Part shown: positions 1 to 9,709 of the stretch, in pieces
Layout: every line of letters begins with the position of its first letter
Position numbering within the stretch: the stretch's first letter is position 1
Source: Sphingomonas sp. LR60
GTDB taxonomy: Bacteria; Pseudomonadota; Alphaproteobacteria; Sphingomonadales; Sphingomonadaceae
Direction of reading: 5' to 3'
Assembly (NCBI RefSeq): GCF_036855935.1
Contig: NZ_JASPFK010000001.1
Location: forward strand, 903,501 to 967,500
Length of the DNA: 64,000 nucleotides
The notes under the pieces: generated by a model
Told to the model about the DNA's origin: nothing
The model's database searches: none
The model's input: the letters and a program-made list of their open reading frames with translations, nothing else
Position numbers and translations under genes: made by a program

Positions 1-1667
1 CCTATTCGCTGATCGGCCGTCGCCTGATCGAGGCCGGGCAGCGCACCTATAGCCAGACCGTCGATACGTTCAGCGTCACCGGCACGATCGACGGCAAGTT
101 CCAGCTGTTCGGCCGCAACTGGTATTACGACGCCAACGCCGTGCTGGGCGTCAACGACGCGCATCAGCTGTTTACGGGCAATCTGAACGCGGCGCGACTG
201 GCGCAGGCGCTCGGCCCGGTCGGCCAGTGCACCGGCGAGTGCGTGCCGTTCAACATCTTCGGCGGGCAGGGATCGATCACGCCGGCGATGCTCGCCTTCG
301 TCGGCTTCGATGAGCGTTCGCGCAGTTCGCAGGAGGTGCGAGACTACACCTTCAACCTGTCGGGCGAGTTGTTCGACCTGCCGGGCGGTCCGGTCGGGAT
401 CGCGGCCGGTTACGAGCATCGCTACCAGCAGGGCAGCTTCACTCCCGATCCGATCATCCAGGCCGGGCTCGGCGCGGACATCCCGGCGCAGGCGGCGCGC
501 GGCAGCTTCTACGTCAACGAAGTCTATGGCGAGTTGCGCCTGCCGCTGATCCGCGACGTGCCGCTGTTGCGTCTGGTCGAGCTGAACGGCGCGGTGCGGC
601 ACTCGAATTTCTCGATTTCGGGCAGCAACACCTCGCTGACCGGCGGGGTGTTGTGGAAGCCGGTGTCCGACCTGCTGCTGCGCGGCCAATATGCCGAGAG
701 CTATCGCGCGCCGTCGATCGGTGAGCTGTTCGGCGCGCAATCGCGCTTCGATGCGAACCTCGACGATCCGTGCACGAGCGCGGCGGGCGGGTTGTTCCAG
801 AGCAATCCGACGGTGCGCGCGAACTGCGTCGCCAACGGCGTCCCTACGAACGGCAGCTATGTCGAGCCGCAGGGCGGGCAGATCAGCGTCCTGACCGGCG
901 GCAATCGCGCCCTCGCGCCCGAGACGGCGAAGACGTGGCTGTTCGGCGGCGTGTACAGCCCGGCATGGGCGCGCGAGGGCTTCGCGAGCGCGCTCAGCCT
1001 CGAGGTCAATTACTATGACATCAAGGTGAGTGGCGCGATCGCGTCGATCCCGGCCAACGTGCTGCTGAACCGCTGCGCACAAAGCGGTGACTCGCTGTCG
1101 TGCGCGGCTGTACAACGGACGCCGAACGGCTTCATCTCGGCGATCAACGGCTTGTTGCTGAACACCGGCGGGATCCAGACCCGCGGTATCGACGCGACGT
1201 TCAACCTGCGTACCCGCCAGACGGGCGCGGGAACGTTCGGATTGTCGGTCAGCGGCAACTATCTGTTGGCGTATAAGGAGATCGTGCCCGCCACTACCGG
1301 CACCACCACGATCGACTTCACCGGCACCGAGCGCGGGAGCCCGGATCAGGCCTATCCGCACTTCAAGGGGCAGGCGACGATCGATTGGGACATCGGCCCG
1401 GTCGCGGCGGCGTTCACCGGCCGCTACATCGACAACATCATCGAAAGCCAGAACGGCCGCGCGATGGACCGTCGCTTCTACGGCGACGTACAGCTGTCAT
1501 TCCGGCCGAGCTGGGTCGGCGACCGCGTCGGTTTGACGCTCGGGATCAACAACGTCTTCGACACTGATCCGCCCGCCTGCTTCTCGTGCAGCCTCAACAA
1601 CTATGATCCGACCACCTACGACGTGCCGGGTCGGTTCGGCTATGCGCGGGTAAGCTACGGCTTCTGA
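1..1667 (+). CDS. TonB-dependent receptor, C-terminal part (5' end outside window)
   Basis: The reading frame is open from the first bases of the window and ends with TGA at 1665-1667, so only the C-terminal part (about 555 residues) of an outer-membrane TonB-dependent receptor is present. The visible part is beta-barrel: alternating aromatic/polar strands, an SYRAPSIGELFG segment typical of the mid-barrel, cysteine-bearing extracellular loops (e.g. CFSCSLNNYD near the end), and a terminal strand ending in Tyr-Gly-Phe, the usual outer-membrane assembly signal. The plug and TonB box lie upstream of the window, so the substrate class cannot be judged. The first in-frame ATG at 141 is internal and not the true start. 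The gene converges on the siderophore-type receptor that follows, separated by a GC-rich hairpin. Family assignment is secure; ligand unknown. Confidence 0.9.
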   Translation, partial: YSLIGRRLIEAGQRTYSQTVDTFSVTGTIDGKFQLFGRNWYYDANAVLGVNDAHQLFTGNLNAARLAQALGPVGQCTGECVPFNIFGGQGSITPAMLAFVGFDERSRSSQEVRDYTFNLSGELFDLPGGPVGIAAGYEHRYQQGSFTPDPIIQAGLGADIPAQAARGSFYVNEVYGELRLPLIRDVPLLRLVELNGAVRHSNFSISGSNTSLTGGVLWKPVSDLLLRGQYAESYRAPSIGELFGAQSRFDANLDDPCTSAAGGLFQSNPTVRANCVANGVPTNGSYVEPQGGQISVLTGGNRALAPETAKTWLFGGVYSPAWAREGFASALSLEVNYYDIKVSGAIASIPANVLLNRCAQSGDSLSCAAVQRTPNGFISAINGLLLNTGGIQTRGIDATFNLRTRQTGAGTFGLSVSGNYLLAYKEIVPATTGTTTIDFTGTERGSPDQAYPHFKGQATIDWDIGPVAAAFTGRYIDNIIESQNGRAMDRRFYGDVQLSFRPSWVGDRVGLTLGINNVFDTDPPACFSCSLNNYDPTTYDVPGRFGYARVSYGF

Positions 1668-1674
1668 CGATCCC

Positions 1675-1698
1675 GTACCCCGGCGAAGGCCGGGGTAC
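1675..1698. terminator. GC-rich hairpin between convergent receptor genes
   Basis: A perfect 10-bp inverted repeat (GTACCCCGGC / GCCGGGGTAC) with a GAAG loop starts 8 bp after the TGA of the upstream receptor gene. There is no T-run. The core CCCCGGCGAAGGCCGGGG recurs at 14757-14774, so this is probably a dispersed sphingomonad palindrome that may also act as a bidirectional transcription stop. Confidence 0.5.
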
Positions 1699-1731
1699 GC
1701 TCAGCTTGAATGGATCACACCCTAGCGCGTC

Positions 1732-3806
1732 TCAGAGTTCCAGGCGCAGCGACGCGCGCACCGTTCGCGGTGCGCCGGGATAGATCCACAAGGCGCTGTA
1801 CGAACTGGCGGCGTACCGTTGATCGAGCAGGTTGTCGGCCTCCAGACGCACGCGCACGCCCTCGACAAGCGGGGCTTCGACGGCCGCTTTCACCTTTGCA
1901 TAGGCCGGCAGCGATATCGGCGTCGCCGTCAGCGATCCCGCGCGATCACCGACATAAGCGGCGCCGCCGCTGAGCTGCCAGTCGCCCCGGCTGGTCGGGA
2001 TCCGGTGCACGACCAGCAACGTGCCCGAATGCTCGGGCACGTTCAGGACCTCGGGCGTCGGGAACGCCGCGTCATCCGCCTTGGCATCGAGCCACGCATA
2101 ATTGGCGACGATCTGCCAGCGCGTGCCGAGCCGGGCCGAGGCGTCGACCTCGATCCCGCGACTGACGATGCTCCCGACGGGGGCGAGGAAATTCGCGTCG
2201 ACCGGATCGGTGGTCAGGATATCTTGCTTGCGGATGTCGAACCATGTCGCGGCAAGATCGACGCCGGGCAGCTTGGCGGCGACACCCACCTCGTAACCGC
2301 GCCCCTTTTCCGGACCGAAGCCGGCGCCAGTCCGATCGGTGCCGGTGTTCAGCGAGAAGTTCTCGCCCCAATTGGCGTGCACCGCGATCGCGTCCGTCAC
2401 GCGGTAGCGGGCACCGACGCGAAAGGTCACGGGCTCGTCGATGTTGCGGCCGACCGCGCCGGTGTTGTTGTTGACGATCTTCTGTCGATACGGATCGATC
2501 CGCGCGCCGCCGACCAGTGTCAGCCGATCGGAAACGTCCCACATGTCCTGCACATAGAAGGTGCTCGCCCAGCGGATCTCGTCGTTGTTGGTGAACGGCC
2601 GCAATGGGGCTGCCTCCGATCCATAGACCGGATCGTACAGGTCGATCGCATAGGGCGCGCCGGCGGAGGGATTGATGCGCATCCATCGCTCGCCGTAAAG
2701 GAAGCGATAGCCCTTCACGCCGGCGCTGATCCGGTGCGCTCCGATCCGCCCGGCAAGCTCGAGCCGCGCCGACAGGTCGTCGACACTGAAGTCGCGCGAC
2801 CGGCGCTGTCGCCACAACGCGCTGCCCACGATCCGCGACTGATCCGCGGACAGGCCCTTCAACGTTCCGGTGCGCCACACCGCGCCGCCGTTGAGCGTCC
2901 AGCCTCCTCCCAGCTCGGCCGATCCGGTAATCTGATGCTGGTCGTTGCGCGACCGGGTGAGACCGTTCGCGGGCTCGCCATAATAATTCGAGCGCGGCAA
3001 GGCGTTGGCGTCGCCGTCGACCGCCGGGATGCCGCGGTCGAAGGGCGTGTCGAACTGGCTGAACTCGCCGGTATAGGTGAGGCGGAATGCATCGCTCGGC
3101 TGCCAGGTCAGCGATGGCGAAACCACGCGGCGGCGGAGGGTGACGGTGTCGCGCCACCCGTCGCTGTCTTCACCCGCGACCACGATCCGCGCGGCCAGCG
3201 TATCGCTGAGCGGCCCGGTGGCCTCGAGTTCGACACGGCGCGTGTCGAACGAGCCATAGCTGAGCAAAGCAATCGCATGCGGGGTAAAGCGCGGAACCTT
3301 GGTCACGATGTTGACCCGCCCGCCCGGATCAACGTCCCCGAACAGGGCGCCCGCCGGCCCCTTGAGGACCTCGATCCGTTCGGTCGTGGCGGGATCGCGC
3401 GGCGGCGCCATCCCGCGGTTGGCGAGAAAGCCGTTCAGATAATATTCCGCGCCGCCGTCCGGCGTGCCGAGAAACCCCGCACCGCGAAGTTGTCGATGAC
3501 GCCGCCCCGGTTGTTCTGCTGGCTGAAGCCGCTGACGAGTTCCAGCGCGTCGCTCAGCCGGTACGTTCCCGCCGCGTCGAGGATGTCGCGCTCGATCGAG
3601 CGACTGGATTGCGACATGCGTTCGGTGGCCCGATCCGAGGATGATGCGCGATCCACGTCCTCGCGGGTGCCCAGCACGACGATCTCGTCATCATCGTCTT
3701 GCGTCGACGGCTGCTGTGCCTCGGCGGCTAATGGCGCCAGGCCGAGCGCGAGCGTGCAGGAAACGGTGGACGCACACCGGCGCACGCGATGGACGATGAA
3801 GGACAT
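1732..3806 (-). pseudogene. TonB-dependent siderophore receptor, one-base frameshift
   Basis: Probable outer-membrane receptor for ferric siderophores. Reading from the ATG at 3806 (GGAG 8 bp upstream), there is a signal peptide ending AEA-QQ (residues about 1-30), a TonB-box-like EIVVLG at 41-46 and the first part of the plug with AVRGF. The frame then breaks in a C4 run at 3475-3478 (G4 on the coding strand). One added base joins NFAVRGF to LGTPDGGAEYYLNGF and then to IEVLKGPAGALFG, the plug hallmark of siderophore receptors. The rest is a full 22-strand-type barrel ending LRLEL. The repaired product would be 691 residues, normal for the family. The indel may be a sequencing error. A possible Fur-like palindrome lies just upstream. 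A catecholate or hydroxamate ligand cannot be told apart here. Confidence 0.85.
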
Positions 3807-3848
3807 TGCTACTCCGGATTGCGGCTCGCTCACGCCGCCACGTAGGTG

Positions 3849-3865
3849 ATGATGCAACGTATCAT
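3849..3865. promoter_or_regulatory. Inverted repeat upstream of siderophore receptor, possible Fur-type operator
   Basis: ATGAT-GCAACGT-ATCAT is a perfect 5-bp inverted repeat with a 7-bp spacer, 43 bp upstream of the receptor ATG (3806) and 72 bp from the divergent transporter start. Position and AT-rich half-sites would suit iron-responsive repression, but the match to a canonical Fur box is weak. Inference only. Confidence 0.25.
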
Positions 3866-3936
3866 ACGGCGTGTTGGCGGGAGTGCAACCGCCTCCGACA
3901 TTCGCCATTGAGGTTAACCAGTGCTAACTGGCTGAT

Positions 3937-5895
3937 ATGTTGAAGAGCGAAATCAATCCCCGCGTGTTCTGGGGCGCGTCCGCGATCATCGCCTTGTTGC
4001 TGGTCACGACGCTTGCGATGCCGGGCACCGCCGACGCCGCGTTCAAGGCGGCGCAGAGCTGGGCCATCGACACGTTCGGCTGGTTCTATATCTCCGCGGT
4101 CGCGGTATTCCTCGTCGTGGTGCTGACGCTCGGTTTCGGGCCGGCCGGCAAGCTGAAGCTCGGCCCTGACGATTCCGAACCCGACTTTCCCTATCTGTCG
4201 TGGCTCGCGATGCTGTTCGCGGCCGGCATGGGCATCGGGCTGATGTATTTCGCGGTCGCCGAGCCGATCCAGCATTATATCTCGCCCCCCGAGGCGCCGA
4301 GTGGCACGATCCTCGCCGCGCGCGAGGCGATGGCGATCACCTTTCATCATTATGGCGTCCACGCCTGGGCGATCTACGCGCTGGTCGGGCTGAGCCTCGC
4401 CTATTTCACGTATCGCAAGGACATGCCGCTGACGCTGCGATCCGGGCTGTCGCCGATCCTCGGCAAGAGGATCGACGGTCCGCTGGGCGACGCGATCGAC
4501 ATCTTCGCGGTGTGCGGCACGGTGTTCGGCGTCTCGACCTCGCTCGGCTTCGGCGTGTCGCAGATGACCGCGGGGCTGGCGTATGAATATGGCGTCGCCG
4601 ACACGATCACGACCAAGATCGTAGTGATCGTGCTGGTGATGAGCGCGGCGACGCTGTCGGTGATAAGCGGCGCGGATCGCGGCATCCGCCGACTGTCCGA
4701 GCTGAACCTCGTGCTGGCCGTGCTGTTGATGTTGTTCGTGATGGCCGTCGGGCCGACGTTGTTCCTGCTGCGCGCGCTGGTACAGAATTTCGGCCTCTAT
4801 CTCGATCACTTCGTGAAGCGGACCTTCACGCTCTATGCCTATGAACCGCGCGCGTGGATGGCGGACTGGACGCTGTTCTACTGGGCATGGTGGATCGCCT
4901 GGTCGCCGTTCGTGGGCATGTTCATCGCGCGCATCTCACGCGGGCGGACGATCCGCGAGTTCGTGACCGGCGTGCTGTTCGTCCCGACCGCCTTCACCTT
5001 CCTGTGGATGACCGTCTTCGGTAACACCGCGATCTCGCTCGATCTCGGCGTGGCGCACGGCGGGATCGCCAGTGCGGTACAGGCGAACCTGTCGACCGCC
5101 CTGTTCAAGTTCCTCGAATATCTGCCCGCCGCCAGCATCACATCGACGTTGGCGATCGCATTGGTCGCGATCTTCTTCGTGACCTCGGCGGATAGCGGTG
5201 CCCTGGTCATCGATACGCTGGCCTCGGGCGGCACCGAGGACACGCCGCGATGGCAGCGTATCTACTGGTGCGTGCTGCTCGGCGTGACCGCGACGCTGCT
5301 GCTGGTGGCGGGCGGGCTCGGCGCGTTGCAATCGGCGACGTTGCTTGCTGCATTGCCGTTCTGCTTCATCATGCTGTTGCTGGCGTTCGGGCTGATCCGG
5401 CAGACCAACGCCGATCTCGCGGGGGTGACGCTGCCGGGCGACGCGCCATCGGTGGGCGAACGGATCAAGCGCCTGCTGGTCCCCGCGCGGCGCGCCGACA
5501 TCGTCGAACAGATCGCCGGGAACGGCGAAGCGGCACTGCAGTCCGTGCAGGATGCGATGGAGAAGGAGGGCTGGACCGCCAGCCGGCTGGAGACCGGCGA
5601 GGGATCGGTCGAACTCACCATCACCGCGGCGGACGGTAGGCCGTTCAGCTACCGGCTGACACCGCGCTCGCGCCCGCTCGCCGCCTACACCGCGCTCGAG
5701 GCATCCGAAGGTCGCCGCAGCCTGGCATGGATGCTGGCGGCGCAGACCAATGGCGAGCCCGGCTTTCGCGATCTGACCGGCTTCACCGTCGCGCAGATCA
5801 CCAATGACGTACTGACCCAGCTCGAACGCTGGCGGCTGGCTGCACCGAAGGGCGAGCGCCCCGCCACTGCAGGCCCCACCACCGCGGGGCTGTAA
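3937..5895 (+). CDS. BCCT-family betaine/choline/carnitine transporter
   Basis: An inner-membrane, sodium- or proton-coupled transporter for quaternary ammonium compounds (652 residues). About twelve hydrophobic helices are visible. The family hallmarks are present: the glycine-rich FAAGMGIGLMYFAVAEP stretch (residues about 92-108), the HYGVHAWAIYALVGL segment, and the signature WWIAWSPFVGMFIARISRGRTIREF (about 312-336) with the aromatic residues that form the substrate box. A roughly 130-residue cytoplasmic C-terminal extension follows the last helix, as in longer BetT/BetP-like members where such tails sense osmotic stress. Length is close to E. coli BetT (about 677). No bet oxidation genes are adjacent, so glycine betaine versus choline cannot be decided. 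The ATG at 3937 has only a poor ribosome-binding site. A strong hairpin follows the stop. Confidence 0.92.
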   Translation: MLKSEINPRVFWGASAIIALLLVTTLAMPGTADAAFKAAQSWAIDTFGWFYISAVAVFLVVVLTLGFGPAGKLKLGPDDSEPDFPYLSWLAMLFAAGMGIGLMYFAVAEPIQHYISPPEAPSGTILAAREAMAITFHHYGVHAWAIYALVGLSLAYFTYRKDMPLTLRSGLSPILGKRIDGPLGDAIDIFAVCGTVFGVSTSLGFGVSQMTAGLAYEYGVADTITTKIVVIVLVMSAATLSVISGADRGIRRLSELNLVLAVLLMLFVMAVGPTLFLLRALVQNFGLYLDHFVKRTFTLYAYEPRAWMADWTLFYWAWWIAWSPFVGMFIARISRGRTIREFVTGVLFVPTAFTFLWMTVFGNTAISLDLGVAHGGIASAVQANLSTALFKFLEYLPAASITSTLAIALVAIFFVTSADSGALVIDTLASGGTEDTPRWQRIYWCVLLGVTATLLLVAGGLGALQSATLLAALPFCFIMLLLAFGLIRQTNADLAGVTLPGDAPSVGERIKRLLVPARRADIVEQIAGNGEAALQSVQDAMEKEGWTASRLETGEGSVELTITAADGRPFSYRLTPRSRPLAAYTALEASEGRRSLAWMLAAQTNGEPGFRDLTGFTVAQITNDVLTQLERWRLAAPKGERPATAGPTTAGL

Positions 5896-5900
5896 ACGCG

Positions 5901-5928
5901 CCCGGCGTTGTGCCATACCAACGCCGGG
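5901..5928. terminator. Hairpin after the BCCT transporter gene
   Basis: A perfect 10-bp inverted repeat (CCCGGCGTTG / CAACGCCGGG) with an 8-nt loop begins 5 bp after the TAA of the transporter gene, between convergent genes. There is no U-tract, so it is a candidate rather than a textbook intrinsic terminator. Confidence 0.55.
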
Positions 5929-6023
5929 TGTTCGCAAGAGATTGATGCGGGCAGGTTCTCACGTTGGTCGGGCCGCCAACGCCGAACTCTTTCGCCTCTC
6001 CGCACAGCTACCGCCGGCAGCGA

Positions 6024-6743
6024 TCATTCGGGTTGCCGCGACGTATTCGCATCGATCAGCGCATTGTCGATCAGCGTTTCCATCGCGCGCCGTGCGGCGT
6101 CGCCATCGCCCGCGACCAGCGCGCGGAACACGGCGTGGTGATCGGGCATCGGATCGCGCAATTGTTGGCGCTTGTCGCGCGAGAACCGCGTGGTCCATTC
6201 GACGGCGGCGGCGATCGAGTTGGATAGCGTCAGCAGCGGTTCGTTGCGCGTCGCATCCAGCACGGCGAGGTGGAACGCCTGGTCGGCGGCGCGCCCTTCC
6301 GCGGTCAGCAGGCCGTGCCGTTCCATCTCCTGCAGCGAATGCCCCATCCGCGCCAGCTGGCGCTCGTCGCGCCGCCGTGCCGCCAGCGCCGCGGCGGAGG
6401 GCTCGACGATGCGGCGCAGCTCGAAGATGCCGTCGATGAAGTCGCGGGTCGCGCCGCCCTCGAACATCCATCCCAGCACGTCGATGTCGAGCATGCTCCA
6501 TTTCGCACGCTCATTCACCCGGGTCGCGCTCTTCAGCCGCTGCTGAACGAGCCCCTTGGCGGCGAGCACCTTCAACGCCTCGCGATAGGCACCGCGCGAA
6601 ACGTTGTTCTCGGCGCTGAACCGTTCCTCGCTCACCAACGCGGTGCCGGGCGCGAGCTTCCCGGTCACGATGGCGACGCCGAGATCGTGCGCGATCCCGC
6701 CGCGAATGTCGTCTGGACGGGTGGAGGAATGCCGCGCGCTCAT
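6024..6743 (-). CDS. GntR-family (FadR subfamily) transcriptional regulator
   Basis: DNA-binding regulator of 239 residues when started at the ATG at 6743 (MSARHSS). A longer in-frame start at 6821 would add a tail that does not fit the family and would run into the operator region. The N-terminal winged helix is visible as IVTGKLAPGTALVSEERFSAENNVSRGAYREALKVLAAKGLV (about residues 25-66), the GntR pattern with the recognition helix at VSRGAYREAL. The all-helical FCD effector domain (about 90-225) carries FHLAVLDATRN and DHHAVFRALVAGD, whose Asp/His residues normally bind metal and a carboxylate ligand. It is divergent from the TBDR/GH39/MFS/dehydratase operon and probably represses it in response to a sugar acid. 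The ligand is inferred from context only. Confidence 0.9.
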   Translation of the reverse strand: MSARHSSTRPDDIRGGIAHDLGVAIVTGKLAPGTALVSEERFSAENNVSRGAYREALKVLAAKGLVQQRLKSATRVNERAKWSMLDIDVLGWMFEGGATRDFIDGIFELRRIVEPSAAALAARRRDERQLARMGHSLQEMERHGLLTAEGRAADQAFHLAVLDATRNEPLLTLSNSIAAAVEWTTRFSRDKRQQLRDPMPDHHAVFRALVAGDGDAARRAMETLIDNALIDANTSRQPE

Positions 6744-6857
6744 CGTCGCACCATGGTCGACCGCGCCGCAAGCCGTCAAGCACCGGTAGATTTCATGTAG
6801 TCGTACCAGAAACGAGAGCATCTGTGCGTAAAACCGGTTTATCCCGTATAGGCTTGC

Positions 6858-6878
6858 TAATCTAGTAGTACCAGATTA
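6858..6878. promoter_or_regulatory. Likely GntR operator upstream of the GH39 operon
   Basis: A 21-bp near-perfect palindrome with outer arms TAATCT and AGATTA around AGTAGTACC; only one base pair breaks the symmetry. It contains GT-AGT-AC, fitting the general GntR consensus of GT and AC separated by a short spacer. A second, weaker copy of its 13-bp core (TAGTCGTACCAGA, 6798-6810, against TAGTAGTACCAGA, 6863-6875) lies exactly 65 bp upstream, about six helical turns. A perfect 10-bp palindrome AAACCGGTTT sits between them at 6831-6840. The arrangement suits repression of both divergent genes by the adjacent regulator. Confidence 0.6.
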
Positions 6879-6923
6879 CATGGAGGCATAAGCGGCGAGA
6901 CCGCACATCAAGGGGAGAGGATC

Positions 6924-9683
6924 ATGTCGGCATTGCGACTCCGGCGGGCGACCTGCGCGTCCGCCATCGGGCTGGTATTGGCGGCGATGTCGCCGGCACA
7001 TGCCCAACAGGCGGATGCGACCGTCGGCATCGCCGCGACGCAGGAGCCGCAGCCGGGGCAGACCGGCGGACTGCCCGACCGCGCCGACGCCGGCACAGCC
7101 AGCACCGCAGCGGAGGACATCGTCATCACCGGCGTCCGTGCCAGCCTCTCGTCGGCGCAGTCGATCAAGCGCAATGCCAAGCAGATCGTCGACTCGGTCG
7201 TCGCCGAAGACATCGGCAAGCTGCCCGACAACAATGTCGTCGAGGCGCTGCAACGCGTGCCGGGGGTGCAGGTGTCGCCGCGCGCGCGTGGCGAGTCCGC
7301 CACCGTGCTGATCCGCGGATTGCCCGACGTCGTCACCGTGGTGAACGGTCGCAACATCTTCTCGACCACCGGGCGGTCGCTGTCGCTCGCAGACGTGCCC
7401 GCCGATCTCGTCGCCGGGGTCGACGTCTACAAGTCGCGCGCCGCGGACCAGATCGAGGGCGGGATTGCCGGCCTCATCAACGTCCGCACGCGCCGCCCGT
7501 TCGACTTCAAGGGCGCCGAAGTCGCGGTCGCCGCGCGGCAGGTATACAGCGAGCAACCCGACACGATCGATCCTTATGCCAGCCTGTTGCTCAGCAATCG
7601 CTGGTCGACCGGGATCGGCGAACTCGGCGCGCTGGTCAGCGTGTCCTTCCACCAGACCCGCTACCGGGACGAGACGATCTACGGCGGCGGCTTCTTCGGC
7701 TATAATCTCGACAACACGCGCGCGCCCTATACGCCGGGCATTCCGCTCGATCCGCGCGGGACCAGCGCGACGGAGCCGCGCGTGTTCCGGACCGACGTGA
7801 TCGGCGCGATCGACCGTATCGGCAAGCGCGAACGCCCGGCGGTGAACGGCTCGCTGCAATGGCGGCCCGATCCGCGACTGACGATCACCGCCGATGGCTT
7901 GTTCTACGGCTTCCGCGATCGCGGGAACAGCAACCAGAATTTCACCTCGCTCGAAGGCAGACTGGCCGCACCGCTGACCTTCAAGGGCGATACCAAGCTG
8001 GTCGATCAGGTCAGCACGCTCGGCAGCCGCGTCGCGGTATTCGGAGCGGTCAACGACAATGTCGCGGATCGCTATCAGGGTGCGCTGTCCGCCGAATGGC
8101 TGGCCGACGGCTGGCGCGTCTATACCGAGGGATCGTACACGCGTTCGGTGGCGACCGACCGCGTCGCCTCGGTCGACGTCGACTTCATCGCACGCCAGAC
8201 CAACGGCTTTTTCAACTTCGAGGGCAGTGGGACGCCGCGGTTCGAACTGCCATTCGACAACATCGCCGATCCGTCGCGCTATTTCCTGTCGCGGCTCAAC
8301 ACGCAGCGGACCGAGGGCAAGGGCGATGAACTGACCTTCCGCAGCGACATCGCCTATACCGATCCGATCGGTGTCTTCACGGAACTCGCCGCGGGCGCGC
8401 GCATCAATCGCCGCAACGCCGGATCGCAGGCGTTCAACCAGATCCTCAACTGCTCCGCGACCGGTGCCTTGCGTTGCTACACCGCGCGCGCGATCGACAT
8501 TCCCGGCTTAATGACGACGACGCCCGGCGACTTTTACGAAGGCGTCCGCCCGTTCGTTCGGCAATGGGCGTCGCCATCGACGCAGGGTGTGCTCGATAAC
8601 ATCGGGCTGCTACGCCAGCGCTTCGGCGCCGGGCCGGTCGATCCGGCGTTCCAGCAGACGCTGGGCTTCGATATCGTCGAGAAGAGCTATGCCGGCTATG
8701 TCCAGGCCAGCTTCGAGGTCGGGCAGCTCGACGGGCAGATGGGCGTGCGCGTCGTAAAGAACGATATCACCTCAAACGCCTCGCGCGCGTTGCGCGGAAT
8801 CGTCACGCCGATCACGATCAGCAGCGACGGCGTCGATGTGCTGCCCAGCATCAGCGCGCGCTACAAGCTGCGCGACAATCTGTTCCTGCGCGCTTCGGCC
8901 AGCAGCACGATCACGCGCCCCAGCTTCGCGCAGCTCAACCCCGCGCTGACGCTCACCCCGCCGGTGCCGGGCCAGCAACCGTTCGGGCGCGGCACCAGCG
9001 GCAATGCCGAACTCAAGCCGGTCCGCTCGACCAACTTCGATCTCGCCGCCGAATGGTATATCGACCGTTCCAGCTCGATCACCGCCACGCTGTTCCGCCG
9101 CTCGGTGACCGGATTCATCCAGTCGGTGACCAGCAACGTCCAGATCGACTATCTCGGCGCGGATAACGGCACGTATCAGGTCGTCAGCCCGCAAAACTCC
9201 GGATCGGGCAAGCTGACCGGAATCGAGGGCGGCTTCACCTATTTCCCGCGCTTCCTCGATGGCTTCGGCATCAGCGCGAACGGGACGTACATCGACGGGG
9301 TCAACCGGGCCTTCTCGCCTTTGCCGGGCCGCACCGGTTTCATCGAGATGCCGTTCGAGAACGTGTCGAAATTCTCCGCGACCGCGACGCTGATCTACGA
9401 GAAGAACGGGCTGTCGACCCGCGCCTCCTACGTCTGGCGTGACTCGTACAATGCCGGGCTGCATTTCACCGGGGTCAATCCCAACGGGATCACCAACGGG
9501 TCGATCAACAATCTCGACATTTCGATCGCCTATGATCTGAACCCGAAGTTCACTGTCGTCTTCGATGCGATGAACATCCTGCGCGACCTGTACCAGACCT
9601 CGTTCACCGATCCCGCGCTCTATCCGCGTGACACCGTGCTGTATTCGCGCATGTTCGCGGTCGGCATCCGCGCGCGCCTGTAA
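6924..9683 (+). CDS. TonB-dependent receptor (Xanthomonas/Caulobacter carbohydrate type)
   Basis: Outer-membrane active transporter of 919 residues and first gene of a five-gene operon. It has a signal peptide (about 1-27, ending AHA-QQ), a low-complexity stretch, a TonB box DIVITG at 65-70, and a plug containing IVAEDIGKLPDNNVVEALQRVPGVQV-type sequence and VLIRGLPDVVTVVNGRN, the signature of the long receptor subfamily found in Caulobacter, Xanthomonas and sphingomonads. The barrel ends in FAVGIRARL. A strong AGGGGAGAGG ribosome-binding site precedes the ATG. Neighbours (GH39 glycosidase 26 bp downstream, MFS transporter, sugar-acid enzymes) imply import of an oligosaccharide containing xylose, rhamnose or uronic acid. 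Ligand identity is inference. Confidence 0.92.
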   Translation: MSALRLRRATCASAIGLVLAAMSPAHAQQADATVGIAATQEPQPGQTGGLPDRADAGTASTAAEDIVITGVRASLSSAQSIKRNAKQIVDSVVAEDIGKLPDNNVVEALQRVPGVQVSPRARGESATVLIRGLPDVVTVVNGRNIFSTTGRSLSLADVPADLVAGVDVYKSRAADQIEGGIAGLINVRTRRPFDFKGAEVAVAARQVYSEQPDTIDPYASLLLSNRWSTGIGELGALVSVSFHQTRYRDETIYGGGFFGYNLDNTRAPYTPGIPLDPRGTSATEPRVFRTDVIGAIDRIGKRERPAVNGSLQWRPDPRLTITADGLFYGFRDRGNSNQNFTSLEGRLAAPLTFKGDTKLVDQVSTLGSRVAVFGAVNDNVADRYQGALSAEWLADGWRVYTEGSYTRSVATDRVASVDVDFIARQTNGFFNFEGSGTPRFELPFDNIADPSRYFLSRLNTQRTEGKGDELTFRSDIAYTDPIGVFTELAAGARINRRNAGSQAFNQILNCSATGALRCYTARAIDIPGLMTTTPGDFYEGVRPFVRQWASPSTQGVLDNIGLLRQRFGAGPVDPAFQQTLGFDIVEKSYAGYVQASFEVGQLDGQMGVRVVKNDITSNASRALRGIVTPITISSDGVDVLPSISARYKLRDNLFLRASASSTITRPSFAQLNPALTLTPPVPGQQPFGRGTSGNAELKPVRSTNFDLAAEWYIDRSSSITATLFRRSVTGFIQSVTSNVQIDYLGADNGTYQVVSPQNSGSGKLTGIEGGFTYFPRFLDGFGISANGTYIDGVNRAFSPLPGRTGFIEMPFENVSKFSATATLIYEKNGLSTRASYVWRDSYNAGLHFTGVNPNGITNGSINNLDISIAYDLNPKFTVVFDAMNILRDLYQTSFTDPALYPRDTVLYSRMFAVGIRARL

Positions 9684-9709
9684 CCGACCAGAAAAAGAGA
9701 GGATCCTCG

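Noticed and set aside
1819..3849. 676-codon open frame on + strand
   Set aside because: Antisense to the siderophore receptor; low-complexity Arg/Ala/Asp-rich product without domains, a known artefact of GC-rich codon bias.
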